The notes beneath the pieces are model-generated. The model was not told the origin of the DNA. It saw only the letters and a program-made list of their open reading frames with translations, and did no database searches. DNA of 64,000 nt from Chiridota heheva (lineage: Eukaryota; Echinodermata; Holothuroidea; Apodida; Chiridotidae), in NCBI GenBank assembly GCA_020152595.1, contig JAIGNY010004520.1, positions 3,692,501 through 3,756,500 of the forward strand, written 5' to 3'. Below are positions 34,511-45,753 of the stretch, one piece after another. Position numbers and translations under genes: made by a program. Each line of letters starts with the position of its first letter. Positions within the stretch are counted from its first letter, which is position 1.

Positions 34511-35265
34511 CCTCTGTCTAAGCCTAACGTTTTAATTAATACTTAATATAGGCCTAGCCTAGGCCTCCTTAGTAAATTCATGTAGGCTAAATCATACTTA
34601 CTATTGCTGGTGAAACTTCATGGTAAATTGCATCAGGCCCACTATTTTCTTGGCCTGACATTATAGAGCTGATAAACTACGATTGAGGAGAATCTAATCA
34701 ATTTGGTATTTATGCATAACAACAAATACAGATGACACTTCGTTACAAAAATACAACTTTTTACAATACAACTGCAAGCTATCTTTCTAAATTATCGCTG
34801 CCATTTTCATGACACAATGTTTATTTTGTTTTGATCGTACCATGTGACATATTAACAGATCAGGTGGATATTACGGATTTAGATGCTTCCACTTTTTGAA
34901 TGGGGTTCAAATATAATTAACTTAATATCATTAATATTGTTTCAATATTTCACGGAGGATAAATCCAAAGCAAATTTGTTATATTTGAAATTTAATACAA
35001 ATATCCTAATTTTATATGAATAAATCTAAATAAAAACATAGAAATTTCATCTAAAGAAATACAAATACTTTCTACAAAATGACCCGTCTAATCGGATATT
35101 AAGTCAGCGTACTTATTGATCGTAGCAGTAGCATATTGCTAAATAGGTATTAAACTCTTAATGCGCCAGCTCAAAATGAGAAAAGGCTAATAAAAAATAT
35201 TTTCGAGAGGTCCTTTTCATGAAACAGTAAGGTGAAAAATAGAAAACTTTAGAAATGGTATAAAA
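34511..35265. other. Interval with no recognisable gene
   Basis: AT-rich, no open frame of interest. GGCCTA phrases near 34505-34590 continue the style of the neighbouring element. Confidence 0.4.
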
Positions 35266-35267
35266 TA

Positions 35268-35583
35268 GATAGGTCTTGACTATGCATATCCTAACTTGAC
35301 GAGATCTACTTCACAAAAAAGTTTTATGGGGAACTATTTTACCATGGACCCATACCAAAATTTGATGAGGGGTGTACAACACCTTTTAACTTCGGCCTAA
35401 AAAAAAAATGTTCAAAACCTCTGCGTGACCCCCTACTGAGACTATCCTTATTTAAGTGATATAAGATAGTCCTTTTAGGAAAACATCCCAATTCGTTCGC
35501 GTTCTGATACAAAAAAGACCCTGAACTTGACTCTTTCATCATAGGTTTCAATGGGGAAAATAATCAGTTCCGTGCTACCTATC
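35268..35583 (-). mobile_element. ~475-bp MITE family, copy 2 (reverse of the 18255 copy)
   Basis: Collinear in reverse order with 18255-18732: TAGGTCTTGACTA, AAAGTTTTATGGGG, ACCATGG, ACACCTTTTAAC, CATCCCA, GTTTCAATGGGG and the end CAGTTCCGTGCTACCTA. One terminus is clear at 35583; the other is not found, so the copy may be truncated. Confidence 0.5.
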
Positions 35584-36460
35584 GCACATACAGTACAGAC
35601 CTGCATGAGTTGTCAAGAAATATGCGAGTGGCGTAATTACAAGTTTGTGTTTTTCTTTAAATTTCTTCGATTTGTGTACATTATCCTATGTTGTACTGTA
35701 GCCTGTTACTTAGTCTGTAAAGTTCTAACTTGTAAGTTATCTCGGGGGTACTTCAGCCATCGAGATAACTTGCATGTACAACTTGGCTACAGTACAACTA
35801 CAAGGTACCACTACAAGATAGGATTAGGAGTATACTGTACTTAGGTTCCACTACTGGCACTAGTGCATGATGTAAGGCTTGATAAACATTCTTACTCATC
35901 ATATCACCATAGTATTATAGTACTATGAGACCAAGTACTTAGGGACGGCATCACCACGGAGGGTATTAGAGGGTGCAACACCCCCCAGAAATAACTTGCT
36001 GTCTGAAAAATTGTGCCGTTTGTTGTTAAAATTCTCACAGTTTTCTGGAACTTCAATGTATAATGGAATACTGTATAAATTTGTATGTCTAGTCTGTTTG
36101 TTTTTGTTTGTTTGTAATGATCCTCCTGCAATTGGGAATTTGGCAACATCCTTATATTGAGCAGTTCCAGAAAATATCCCCTCCCCCTTCCCCTCCCTTC
36201 CCCACCCCCCCCCCCCCCTCTCCCTTCCTTCCCCATTGGGAATTCCTGGGGGGTATTTGTACTTTGAAAATCCGGTCAACTCATGACAATGCCAGTTTCT
36301 GAATTTGGATCAGAAGTGAATGAACACCAGGCGTCCCCTACTAAGGACCTTGAGCGCCACCCAACCATTGTCCACCTTTCTTAAATGCTCGGTGGGGGAG
36401 AAAGTGTAATGCAGAAGACATACCTCTGTGCTTGATGTCAGCGTATTTCGATATGCATAT
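35584..36460. other. Interval with low-complexity C/T tract, no gene
   Basis: Contains CCCTTCCCCTCCC runs at 36178-36240 that create spurious glycine-rich minus-strand frames. The segment 35940-36000 (GCATCACCACGGAGGG, GCAACACCCCCCAGAAAT) resembles 6425-6465, another dispersed repeat. Confidence 0.4.
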
Positions 36461-36461
36461 C

Positions 36462-36565
36462 TGTGGAAAATTACTGGTTAAATCTCTGTTGGACTCTAAC
36501 CTGGAACCTCCAGCATTCTCAGCCATATGCTTAACCGACTGAGCTACAGTACCTGTCTCCCATAT
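36462..36565 (-). mobile_element. tRNA-derived SINE head, minus strand
   Basis: On the minus strand GTAGCTCAGTCGGTTAAGC is a clear A box with D-arm and GGTTAGAGTCC a B box. The acceptor stem is not intact, so it is not a functional tRNA gene. Confidence 0.5.
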
Positions 36566-36847
36566 AGTTGAGGGAGATGATCCATCAAGGCTATAATCTG
36601 TCCCACACCCAGTTTGTTGGAAAGAAATTAGCAGTATCATTCTACAGTAAAACTCTTGTTTAATCAGAACTGGTTGTGTTGAATTGTATGTAAAAGATCT
36701 TTTAGCAAATGGAACTCGGCAAAACGGTTTTACAACGTACACTATCAGATGACTGTGTGGATGATGTTATACTTTTATTGTGTGAGCGCGATCTAAAAAA
36801 AGCTAATTCCATTGAGCCATTAGGCTCATAGAGCCAGTGCTTATCCC

Positions 36848-37076
36848 TGGTTTCGATGGCACAAGTGGTTGAGAGTACAAGACTACCCCTGGACAGGATG
36901 CCAGTCCATCACAGATTAACTCCCCAGCAGTGCTGGTAGTCATTTTCACAGCTGAGTGGACTGAAGCAAGTAGACTAAAGTGTCTTGCTCAAGGATGCAA
37001 TGCTCGCGACGGGAATTGACCCGGTACCTTTCGAATATGAGCTTGTCTTCTTAACCACTGAGCCATTGCACCTCTA
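36848..37076 (-). mobile_element. SINE with conserved central domain, minus strand
   Basis: Reverse of the family at 52617: the minus strand contains CAGTGGTTAAG (A box region), GAGCAAGACAC, GTCCACTCAGCTG, CCAGCACTGCTGGGGAG and TGGACTGGCATCC in that order. About 230 bp. Confidence 0.65.
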
Positions 37077-37860
37077 AAGCGCAATTTATGTGACCATAAT
37101 GACTTACTGTAGATACACCAAGGAGGGGGTTTCATCCATGCTATCGTTCTACAGTAAATTTCTATTTATTTAGAACTGATTTTCCTGAAAGTTGTCAGGT
37201 AAGTTTTGCAGTGTCCTAATATGGCTGGATAACTTAGTCTCTCATTGTTTTTGTTTCTATTTCATATGCATCTTTTGTTGAGATGATTTTCTAATGGAGT
37301 GATCTTAATCCGACCAATAGCATTAATGAAATTGTTTCTGCCTTATTCACATTATTCACAAATTTTAAATTGGATTTCTTGAAACATAATTCCTTGATAT
37401 GAAGACTTCATTTACATTCAGGTAGGGCTACAGCGATTACACATGCTAAATCTAAACTTATAATGGGTCAAATCAGATGTGATAACGAAATCTTTGAGCG
37501 CACATATGGGTTGTCACTTTAGGAACACCTACAGTATCAGCACAGCAGCCATGTATTTAATCCCTTTCCCTATTTTAACTACATTCATAGAATATTTTAA
37601 TACAAAAATATTGGATAGATTTGAAAAAATAAATAAATTTATGGTCAATTTTCAGATTAAAAAATTGGAAAAAATTCCCCATTGAGTTACACATCAATTT
37701 AAAAACTATTTGGGTTGGATCTTGAAATGCATGGGACTAAAAATCTTCCAAGTGTGGACCAAAACTTTTGGTTAAAATTCTCCAGTTTTGTGTAAAAAAT
37801 CATCCAAAATTTCCTGGTTAAAATCAGAAAAATTAACTGGTATAAATTAAGTTTCCATGA
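37077..37860. other. Interval with no recognisable gene
   Basis: AT-rich unique-looking DNA; nothing coding supported. Confidence 0.4.
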
Positions 37861-37864
37861 TACA

Positions 37865-38020
37865 TTGTTTCTAACTTTCCTTCAATTTTTGGAAATTATC
37901 CTTTCAATTTTGGGAAAGTTACCTTCATTTTCGGAAAGCTTTTTTCAATTTTCTGAAAATTGTCTTCATTTTTTGGTAAATATTTTTAAATTTCTGGGAA
38001 ATTTGCTTCATTTTTGGCCA
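37865..38020 (+). repeat. Low-complexity TTTTGGGAAA tract
   Basis: Repeated TTCAATTTTTGGAAATT and CATTTTCGGAAA phrases, the same style as 12690-12840 and 13310-14180. It abuts the LINE fragment that follows. Confidence 0.6.
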
Positions 38021-38029
38021 ATTTTGGCC

Positions 38030-39073
38030 AATCTCCACAACCAAATCAAAGACCAACTCTCAAATTACACCTCCATCTATACTGATGGCTCCAAGGAAGG
38101 CAACAAGACAGCTGCTGCTGTCGTCATCCAAGACATCACCCTCAGTAGCAGACTTCCCGACTACTCATCCATCTTTTCAGCCGAAGCTAAGGCCATTCTC
38201 CTCGCCCTCAACTTTATTGAGTCTCCCTCTGCTCAGCCACTTTGCCATTTTCTCCAACTCAAAGGCTGTTCTTACTTCTTTACTCAATCTTAAATGGGAT
38301 AACCTCACATGCCACCTCCTCCTCCGGAAACTCCTTTCTCCCAACCTCTGCAGGAAAAGTGTTCTTTTCTTCTGGAAACCCAGCCATGTTGGCATCCCTG
38401 GCAATGATAGGGCTGATGCAGCCGCTAAGCTTGCCCTCAACCTCCTCCCTATCCCTTTTCCCAAAATCCTCACTGACATCAAACCGCTTATCGCTTCCCT
38501 TGTTCATGACCGCTGGCAAACCTCATGGAACTCCCAAATTGATAAGAAACTCCATGTCATCCAGCCCACAATTCCGATCAAATCCACCATCAACAACCTC
38601 TTTCGTATCAACAACGTTCATATTACCCTTCTTAGAATTGGTCACACCCACCTCACTCACTCCCACCTCCTTATTGGCTACCCCCAACCCCTCTGCAACA
38701 ATTGCCACTGCACCCTCACAATCCATCAAGTTCTCCTTGCTTGCCCCCTGTACAACCTTCCCAGAGCTTCCCTCACTCCCCACAACTCAATTGCTGAGTT
38801 CTTCCAGAAAAATCCTCCAGATAAAATTATCCCCTTCCTTCATCATGCTTCCCTCTACAACCATATTTGATTCTCCTTTTCCACCCCCTCTCTACTTTGT
38901 ATCTGTTCCAACCATGCACCTCCCCTCTCGATCACAGCTTTCTAACCTTTTCTTCTTGAATTTATCTCATTCTCTCTCCCCCTGTTTCCTTTCCTTCCTA
39001 CCTCTAGAATGATCTGACCTCTCAAGCACAATTTGACCTTCGTTGATGTGGTGCCGTTAAGCCCTCATCAAAC
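38030..39073 (+). pseudogene. I-group LINE: RNase H and 3' end of ORF2
   Basis: Starts inside an RNase H domain: IYTDGSKEG, then a SAEAKAILLAL segment, a frame change near 38270, and FFWKPSHVGIPGNDRADAAA, giving the D-E-D-D style residues of RNase H1. Next comes a C-terminal region ending with a zinc-knuckle-like CNNC...IHQVLLACP and a stop at 38868-38870. An RNase H after the reverse transcriptase with such a C-terminus is typical of I, Nimb and related LINEs. The 3' non-coding end GTGGTGCCGTTAAGCCCTCAT continues, after the hAT insertion, into a (CAAA)n tail at 40398-40425. The copy is 5'-truncated and carries at least one frameshift. Confidence 0.8.
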
Positions 39074-40397
39074 TAGGGATGTACCGGATCCAAATTTTTG
39101 GATCCGCCGAACCGGATTTTGCGGATCCAGGTTGAAATCAGCGGATAAAATCCGGCCGAACCGATTTTTCATTGCTTACAACAATTCTCATAATCTTAAG
39201 AAACAAAGGGAAAGGGGTGGGGCAGGGGATTGTCAAGTTGGCTACTAATGGCTAGCAACCCAATTTTTTGGAAAATAACAATTATTGGGCATATTGTGAT
39301 GAAATCAAATCAAAATTAGTGAAAGTTCTGGATTAATCCTAACATGTACCAAATTTGGAAATTCAGGCAAAATTTGAAGATATTAATAAGAGGAAAGATT
39401 CTGGGTACTGTTTTAAGAAAAGTGTGATTTTGCGTGATTGTCTCAGCCCTATCAAGATATTAAAGTATGAAAACAACGGGCAATGTCTAAAAATTGTGGC
39501 AAAAATTACTGTGCACCTAAAGAGAACTGTCTATCCTCTTCATTTATCATCATAAATGGACTGTTAAAATTTCAAGCCATACTTAATACTTTTTTTTTTG
39601 GGGAGGGGAGGGGTGGGGTGAGGGGATTAAATTCCCCATCTAATAAAAAGTATAATAAGTTATACATGCTTCTACAGGCTGTAGCCTAGGCTCTTTACTA
39701 TAATTGCATCTCAAAACATTTGATAATGTTTAAACACTTTCAGCCATCATTCAATATTTCAATGACATCTGGATTGGTCCTACTACCTAAATTTTACCAT
39801 TCAGAAGTTCAAGTTTCATTGTAGCCAAGTAAGATACTTAAGAAAAACAGTGATCCCAATCTCAATGTGATGCTGATGACTCATAGACCAGACAGGAAGT
39901 CTGCAAGACAAAGGGTCTATTGTTCTTTTGAGGCAATATGTGAATGCATTTCATGCTATTCCTTTCTACATGTATATATGAGGTTTGAAGTGTTGTTTTA
40001 TGCATATTAGAGTTACAGTGATACAGAGGAGAGACTGAATATAGGCATCATAAAAGAACAAGGCATCCTCATTCATTTGGTAACACTTTAATGTCCAAGA
40101 TCAAGCTGATGAAATTGCTGAATGTATTTTGTGCAAAAAAGGAAGAAGGAGAGGAAAACCAGGATCCCTGCCAAAGAACTTTAGTACTTCACCTTTACAC
40201 AAGCATCTCCAATCAAAACATCCTGCAACATATAAACAAGCTAAACAATCAAATATTGAGGAAAAAGTAAATCTTCAATTGTTAAAATTGCCAAAAATCC
40301 GGTTCGGCCGGATTTGGAAAAAAATCCGGCCGGAACCGGATTTTTTCCCCAAATCCGGCCGGATAATCCGGCCGGACCGGATATCCGTACATCCCTA
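39074..40397. mobile_element. Non-autonomous hAT, 1324 bp, with 8-bp target duplication
   Basis: Left end TAGGGATGTACCGGATCC, right end (minus strand) TAGGGATGTACGGATATCC. CATCAAAC flanks both ends (39066-39073 and 40398-40405), a perfect 8-bp duplication. Subterminal regions are rich in CCGGAT/ATCCGGCC. It sits in the (CAAA)n tail of the I-group LINE. Only a BED-finger piece of the transposase remains. Confidence 0.92.
40090..40262 (+). pseudogene. BED zinc finger left from a hAT transposase
   Basis: The frame DQADEIAECILCKKG, then STSPLHKHLQSKHP, has the C-x2-C...H-x5-H spacing of a BED finger, the N-terminal DNA-binding domain of many hAT transposases. The frame runs on into the transposon terminus with no catalytic domain, so this is a deletion derivative. 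Whether the finger is still expressed cannot be told from sequence. Confidence 0.65.
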
Positions 40398-40425
40398 CAT
40401 CAAACAAACAAGCAAACAAACCAAT
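40398..40425 (+). repeat. (CAAA)n tail of the I-group LINE, displaced by the hAT insertion
   Basis: CATCAAACAAACAAGCAAAC continues the sequence that breaks off at 39073 (GCCCTCATCAAAC). This marks the original 3' end of the LINE. Confidence 0.8.
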
Positions 40426-40627
40426 ATTTTCCAATAATTTTACCAATTTTTACCTCCAAAGTTCCAACTGGCAGAAAAAGCGCAACAGGGCAGGTGAAAT
40501 TCTCTAAGAAAGGGAGGGGGAGGGGTGGCAGCTTGCCTTCACTTCCTACGCCTGTGGTTATGGCATAAGGAAATTGAGACTTTCTGTCTGGACACGTATA
40601 GATTTTTGTCAGGTGAAATGTCAGCAC

Positions 40628-40735
40628 TAGGGATGCACCGGAGCTTTGGTTTTGGCCAGAACAACTAAGCGGTTTTTTCTAAGTTCCAGTTCCGGCCGGT
40701 GTAAATCTTGCACCGGAACAGGAACTTCATAAAAA
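40628..40735 (+). mobile_element. hAT left-end fragment
   Basis: TAGGGATGCACCGGAGC with downstream CCGGCCGGTGTAAATC and CACCGGAACAGGAAC is the same terminus style as the element at 39074. No matching right end was found downstream, so this is a fragment. Confidence 0.5.
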
Positions 40736-41914
40736 AGAATTGTTATGATATATTCTCCACAACAGTACATATTCAATGCTCAAAATTGTAATTCCCTTGT
40801 CTTAAACTGCAGTTCATCAGCTACAGAAAAGATCAAAGCAAGAACCCAAAACTTAGAAAGGTTTTGATTTGGAATTTTAACAATAGCACTTACAGTTTTT
40901 GAGTTATAGCTGCTCAATGTTGATTAGTTTTAATTTATGCAATATTTGTGATGTATAACTGGGCAAATAGATCAAAATCTTTATGTAATTCTTTAAAATT
41001 CTTTCCTAAATCTCAGTCACTGAAAATGATAGGATTTGATCGGTGGTATGGCAAAGACTCAAAAACGTTTGGTCAGAATTTGCTGCTTTTCATTTCATTT
41101 ATTTATTTATTTGTTCCATCACAACATTCATATTTCATAATAACATTATAACAATAGGAAAATAAATATAATAACAAAACAAAATTTGAAAGGAAGTGCT
41201 CTAAAAAACCTTAACGAGTAGAGCACTCCCTCTTAATATCTAGATAATACTATACTAAACTACTAAATTACTATAACTATATACGTGCATGTCTCTATAC
41301 GACAATATAGAGAAAAGAAAGTACAATGATAAATGATGGATTCATAGGATGATGAATAGACACACAGTATACAAATCAAAGGATTTAGAAAAGAAAATGC
41401 CAAGGTTGCCCTAATACATCACAACATTTGCATAAAATATGCAAATTGAGATTTCAAACTGCTGTAAAAATGTCAATGTTTAATTGATTTTAAAGAAATA
41501 TTTTGCTATTAATAGATTTTCTTTTTTTTAGATTAGCTAATGCATATGAACCTTTAAAGCTGAAACTATTGTTTCCAAATGTGGATATTGTTTTCATTGA
41601 TGGCCAGCATCTTTCAGTAGTCGGACCTTAGTGACACCCCTGTAAGTACTAGCCATTATTTGAGTTTTGGCCCGCCCCCTCCCTTTCTATTCTCCCACTT
41701 TTCTGAAAAATGACAAAAGTGCCTTGTTCAAAATTAAATGTCCCTTATAAATCACTGACCCTATAGTAGGAAATGGGGCACTTTCCTTGACTTTTCTTTA
41801 AAGATAGTAAACTTTTCCTTTTCAAAGTGCCCCTCAATTGCCAACGATTTCTCTTTCGGAAAAGTCATCGACATTATGCCTTTGCTGTGTGTTGATCATT
41901 AATTCTATCTACAG
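40736..41914. other. Interval with no recognisable gene
   Basis: AT-rich, contains (ATTT)n near 41094-41112. A phrase at 41050-41085 matches 19155-19185. No coding sequence supported. Confidence 0.4.
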
Positions 41915-42140
41915 TTAGACTTTTAGTCAGTCCCATATGTATGGGGAATGTGTCCCCATCGGAAAAGTTCCCCTTCTAAAAATGAAGTGCCCCTTTTACT
42001 TTGTTGTTATGGGCTCAATAACTCTTATCTATTGGGGAGGGAAGGGGGGCGGATGGGAACCATATATATTTATGTCTTGGGAAGTGCACCCTAAGAGGTC
42101 TTGTCCCCCACTTTTCAGAAGCCCCTACACCCCTGGGCCT
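41915..42140 (+). repeat. Dispersed repeat, copy 2 (see 6120-6335)
   Basis: Collinear with 6120-6335 over about 220 bp, ending CCCCTACACCCCTGGG. Both copies contain runs of C or G where they differ most in length. Confidence 0.5.
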
Positions 42141-42149
42141 AGGTGGAGA

Positions 42150-42320
42150 TTTTGGGAATTAAGTGGTTGGGAGTCTGTATGTTCTGAATGAGAATTACTG
42201 GGTTCAATTCCTGGTCGAGCAGATGTGTTGTGTCCTGAACACTATTTCGAGAAGAAAAGTGTGCAAACTCGGTGCTCATTTGCTTCCTGTCCCGGTTGGA
42301 ACTGTCAATTTCCTTTTCTA
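42150..42320 (+). mobile_element. Possible tRNA-derived SINE
   Basis: TAAGTGGTTGGGAGT followed 50 bp later by GGGTTCAATTCC resembles A and B boxes of a tRNA-derived promoter. The body does not match the other SINEs of the window, so confidence is low. Confidence 0.3.
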
Positions 42321-42469
42321 GAGTCATCAGCCTGCCAATGTTTGAAGCATAAATCAAAAGAAGTGCACAATTGCACCATAGGTGGGGTGCAAGGGGCCAT
42401 TTCCCCCCACTTTTTATCTCAACTATTTGGAGAATAGTAGAGCTATTCTACTACCAAGCGTTGGCACCC

Positions 42470-43310
42470 GGTTAAAGTTTTGGTTAAAGTTTTTAGTTAA
42501 ATTTTTCATAACTTAAGTTATGAATAATGTACATTCATGAAACTTGACATACTGTATGGGTAGAGGTACTGTTCAAATGAGCATGATTGGGGGATTGTGT
42601 ATGCATACTAATTAGCTTTTTTGCATAATGAAAATATTTGTCCAGTTAAAGTTTTGATTCACTTCTTTGGTTAAAAGTTTTCATAACTTTAGTTATAAAT
42701 GGTGTACATTCATGTAAGTTGACATAGGAGTAGAGGGTAGAGTACTGTTCAAATGATCATGATTTGGGGTTGTCTATGCATACTAATTATCATTTGCATA
42801 ACAATGAAAGTATTTGTATCTATGATATCTTTTACATTAATTTAGATGTGGGGATTTTGTTTGCACAAATGATCATATATGTAAAGTGCATTGTCTACAC
42901 TTAATGGTGAGGTGAAGTGTGCATATTAATTAGGTTATTTGCATAACAATAGACTTTCGTACAGAATGTTTAACGTGGGCACATAAGTTATGAATGGTAT
43001 ACATTCATGTAACTTGGCACAGGGGTAGAGGAAATAAGTACTGTTCAAATAATCACGATTGGGGGCTTGTGTGTGCATACTAATTAGCTTATTTACATAG
43101 CATTGAAAATATTTATATCTGTGGTATCTCTTGAATTAAAGTGTGTGTGGTGATTTTCCGAAACAAATGATCATAAAGTATATATGAAGAGCATTGTTCA
43201 TGCTCAATGGTGAGGTATACTGGTATAGTGTGCATATTAATTAGGTTATTTGCATAACATTAGACTTTGCTGTAAAATGTATGACCTGAGATCAAAAATA
43301 TATGGCAGGC
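42470..43310. repeat. Degenerate tandem repeats, ~175-300 bp units
   Basis: The order ATAACTT(A)AGTTAT, GTACATTCATGTAACTTG, GTACTGTTCAAATGATCATGATT, GCATACTAATTA, TTTGCATAAC, AAAATATTTGTATCT recurs from about 42480, 42675 and 42985. AAAGTGCATTGT...GCATATTAATTAGG also recurs at 42885 and 43190. No coding sequence. Confidence 0.65.
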
Positions 43311-43476
43311 AAGGCTTACTAACTTAACATTTCTAGTTTTGTTACGATATTGACATTCCTGACATGAAAAGCAATCAAAATGTTTGTCTTGCCATTAATA
43401 AAGAAGCAAATGAAAATGTTCTCCTCATAAAGAATTTTAAAGTGGAGGTTTGGGAAATATAAACTATAAGTGTTAA

Positions 43477-44399
43477 TGTGGGGTAGAAGATGACATGAAA
43501 TACATGTACATTTAGCTGAAGGAATTAGGATAAGGGTGGGATTTCACATGGGACAGAGTGGAATTATATGTATATGTAGGGCAGGGTGCATGAGTGGGAT
43601 GTTGGTCAGGATGCTTTGGCATGTTGGACAGGGTGGGTTGGCATGTAGAGCATGGTAAGTTGGCATGTGGAACAGGGTGGGTTGGCATGTGGAACAGGGT
43701 GGGGTGGGTTGACATGTGGAACAGGGTGGGGTGGGTTGGCATGTGGAATAGGGTGGGTTGACATGTGGGACAGGGTAGAATTACATGTGGAACAGGGTGG
43801 GTCGATATGTGGGACAGGGTGGAATGGCATGTGGTGGGGTGTCATCTGATTTTCAGGTGTGATTGCATGGAGTATAGGCGTGGGATGACATTTGGGACAG
43901 GTTGGATGGAATTTGGGATAGTCTGGAACATGCATTATTAATGGTGAGGGAATTTGTGTCATTTCCAATGTCTAGTTTGATCCATACGTTAAGCAATATT
44001 GTTTTGCTTTAATATCAACGTACATTTCTCATGCTGTTTGACTTTGCTTGACCTTGACAGATAAAACACATATTTTCTGAAATTGGGAGTTGTATTACAA
44101 TCCAGGATTTAGTTTTTGGAATGTTAAGGGGCTGGCGATGGTACAGGTTGGAAAGGGGCGTAATGACATTCTTTTATTGATATTGGCAAGTCAGGGCCTC
44201 TCCTTTTTCTTTGTTGCTCAATTGATAGAGCTAAAAGAGTGTTATAGTTATAAAGACTGCTAGTTTTACATGTTTTCTGAGTTACTGAGTGAGGTAACCT
44301 TCAGCTTTCTTTTATTGTCTTAAAATATTTGGGACAACTCAAAGATATTTTGAAGCTTGTAGTATAATGTTGTTAAAATTAACAAAGCAATTGAAAATA
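43477..44399 (+). repeat. Dispersed repeat with minisatellite, left part (split by a LINE)
   Basis: Collinear with 56568-57410. It begins with a shared AGAAGATGACATGA and GCTGAAGGAATTAGGAT segment, then a GGTTGGCATGTGGAACAGG minisatellite (43540-43935), then GTGATTGCATGGAGTATAGG, CAATGTCTAGTTTG and CTCAAAGATATTTTGAAGC. It resumes after the LINE at 49231. The minisatellite units are the reverse-complement kind of the 21.7-kb array. Confidence 0.8.
43540..43935 (-). repeat. ~23-25-bp minisatellite related to the 21.7-kb array
   Basis: Units such as GTTGGCATGTGGAACAGGGT; the reverse complement has the CATGTCCCACATG(G/C)CAT core of the 21.7-kb array. Frames open on both strands are artefacts of the unit length. 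Confidence 0.75.
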
Positions 44400-44527
44400 C
44401 ACAGCCGATAATCAAGCATGTAAGCAAGCTATATCACATGCACTTGTCTTGAACTCCAGACACATCATATCAGCATATTTTCGTAACTTACCTCCATAAA
44501 AAGTGGATTACTGAACCTTCGATATTA

Positions 44528-45343
44528 TTGACAGGCTTTTTACTTCTCCGAACCAAGATGCCGACAACTAAAGATACAAAACGACGAGCTCAAGAAACGA
44601 AGAGTAGTGGCGCACACACTGAATATACCGATTCCGCGAAAAATGTGCCAACTGCAGAGGCAACACTTGAATCATTTCTTCCTGATATTGAACGGCTGAT
44701 TCATACTCACCTTATTCAAGCAGTAAGTTCTCAAGATTTTCAAAGTAGAATTCTTAATGCCGTTATTGAAGCTGTTTCTACAACCGTTTCCACAAACATT
44801 CATGATGCTTTACAGCTCGAGCTCCATGCAAAACAAGAACAGATTGATGAAGCAAACGCCCAAATTAGTAAGCTTCAAAAGAGCAACGATATGCTGTATA
44901 ATCAAATAGAAAACTTAGAACAATACTCAAGACGCAATTGTCTACGTATTCATGGCTTGGCTGAAATTGATGGAGAAAATACCGATATGTCAATTATTGA
45001 TCTAGCGAAGCTATTGAAGGTGGATATGACCCCTGGGGACCTTGATCGTTCACATCGCTTACCATCCAGAAGAGATACCAACGATCCCCGTCCTGTAATA
45101 GTGAAGTTTGCAACATACAGAAAGCGTGATGAATTTTACAAAAACAGATCCAAACTTAAAAACCTACAACCCAAGATATACATTCACGAGGATCTAACCC
45201 AAAAAAGACAAGCACTTGTTCGTGATGCAAGAAAGAATGAAAACGTGGCCAGAGTGTGGACCCAAGATGGCAGGATTTATGCTGTTTCTAAATCCGGACG
45301 TAAATCCCTTATTCGAAGCCCATCAGACCTAGAAAAAGTCTAG
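44528..45343 (+). CDS. LINE ORF1 protein (coiled coil plus RRM-like), intact
   Basis: Nucleic-acid-binding chaperone of a CR1/L1-type retrotransposon, expected to coat the element's RNA in a cytoplasmic particle. 271 residues from the first ATG, or 261 if translation starts at the better-placed ATG 44558 (MPTTKDTK). A basic, serine/threonine-rich N-terminus is followed by a heptad-like coiled coil around residues 95-135 (QEQIDEANAQISKLQ...LYNQIENLEQYSRR). After that come an RRM-like segment beginning NCLRIHGL and a C-terminal basic domain with HEDLTQKRQALVRDARK and GRIYAV. This is the layout of the Transposase_22 type of ORF1. No stop or frameshift is seen, in contrast with ORF2. Confidence 0.82.
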   Translation: MTGFLLLRTKMPTTKDTKRRAQETKSSGAHTEYTDSAKNVPTAEATLESFLPDIERLIHTHLIQAVSSQDFQSRILNAVIEAVSTTVSTNIHDALQLELHAKQEQIDEANAQISKLQKSNDMLYNQIENLEQYSRRNCLRIHGLAEIDGENTDMSIIDLAKLLKVDMTPGDLDRSHRLPSRRDTNDPRPVIVKFATYRKRDEFYKNRSKLKNLQPKIYIHEDLTQKRQALVRDARKNENVARVWTQDGRIYAVSKSGRKSLIRSPSDLEKV

Positions 45344-45753
45344 CTTCTAAGATTCGCCACAGGACCATTACTTCCTTTGTTTCATCATTACCTACCATGA
45401 TTTACATAATAATCTGTTGGATCTGAAAATATACATATACCTTAGCTCAGCTATTATCTCTTTCGTGGGTATTTAACGTACTTGGATGCCTTCTTCGATC
45501 TCTTCATACAAAGTCACATTTTTTTTTTTTTTTTTTAAGTGCTATGTCATTCACTTACAATACGGATTACTCACTGCAATTGATCTTGAACAATGGTATT
45601 TCAACAACCATCCTCACTATGTCAACTTCAACTTCTACAACATGCATTCCGGAAAGTTACGTGATGAAACTTTTTCTTTGATCAACGTTCTCTAGAGTTC
45701 TTTCATTGTTGCTGTTTCTTTTCTTTTATTGTCTTTTGTGTGACACTTGTGTT

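Noticed and set aside
36462-36565. A functional tRNA gene on the minus strand.
   Set aside because: A and B boxes are present but the acceptor stem and anticodon arm do not fold as a tRNA; a SINE head explains it better.
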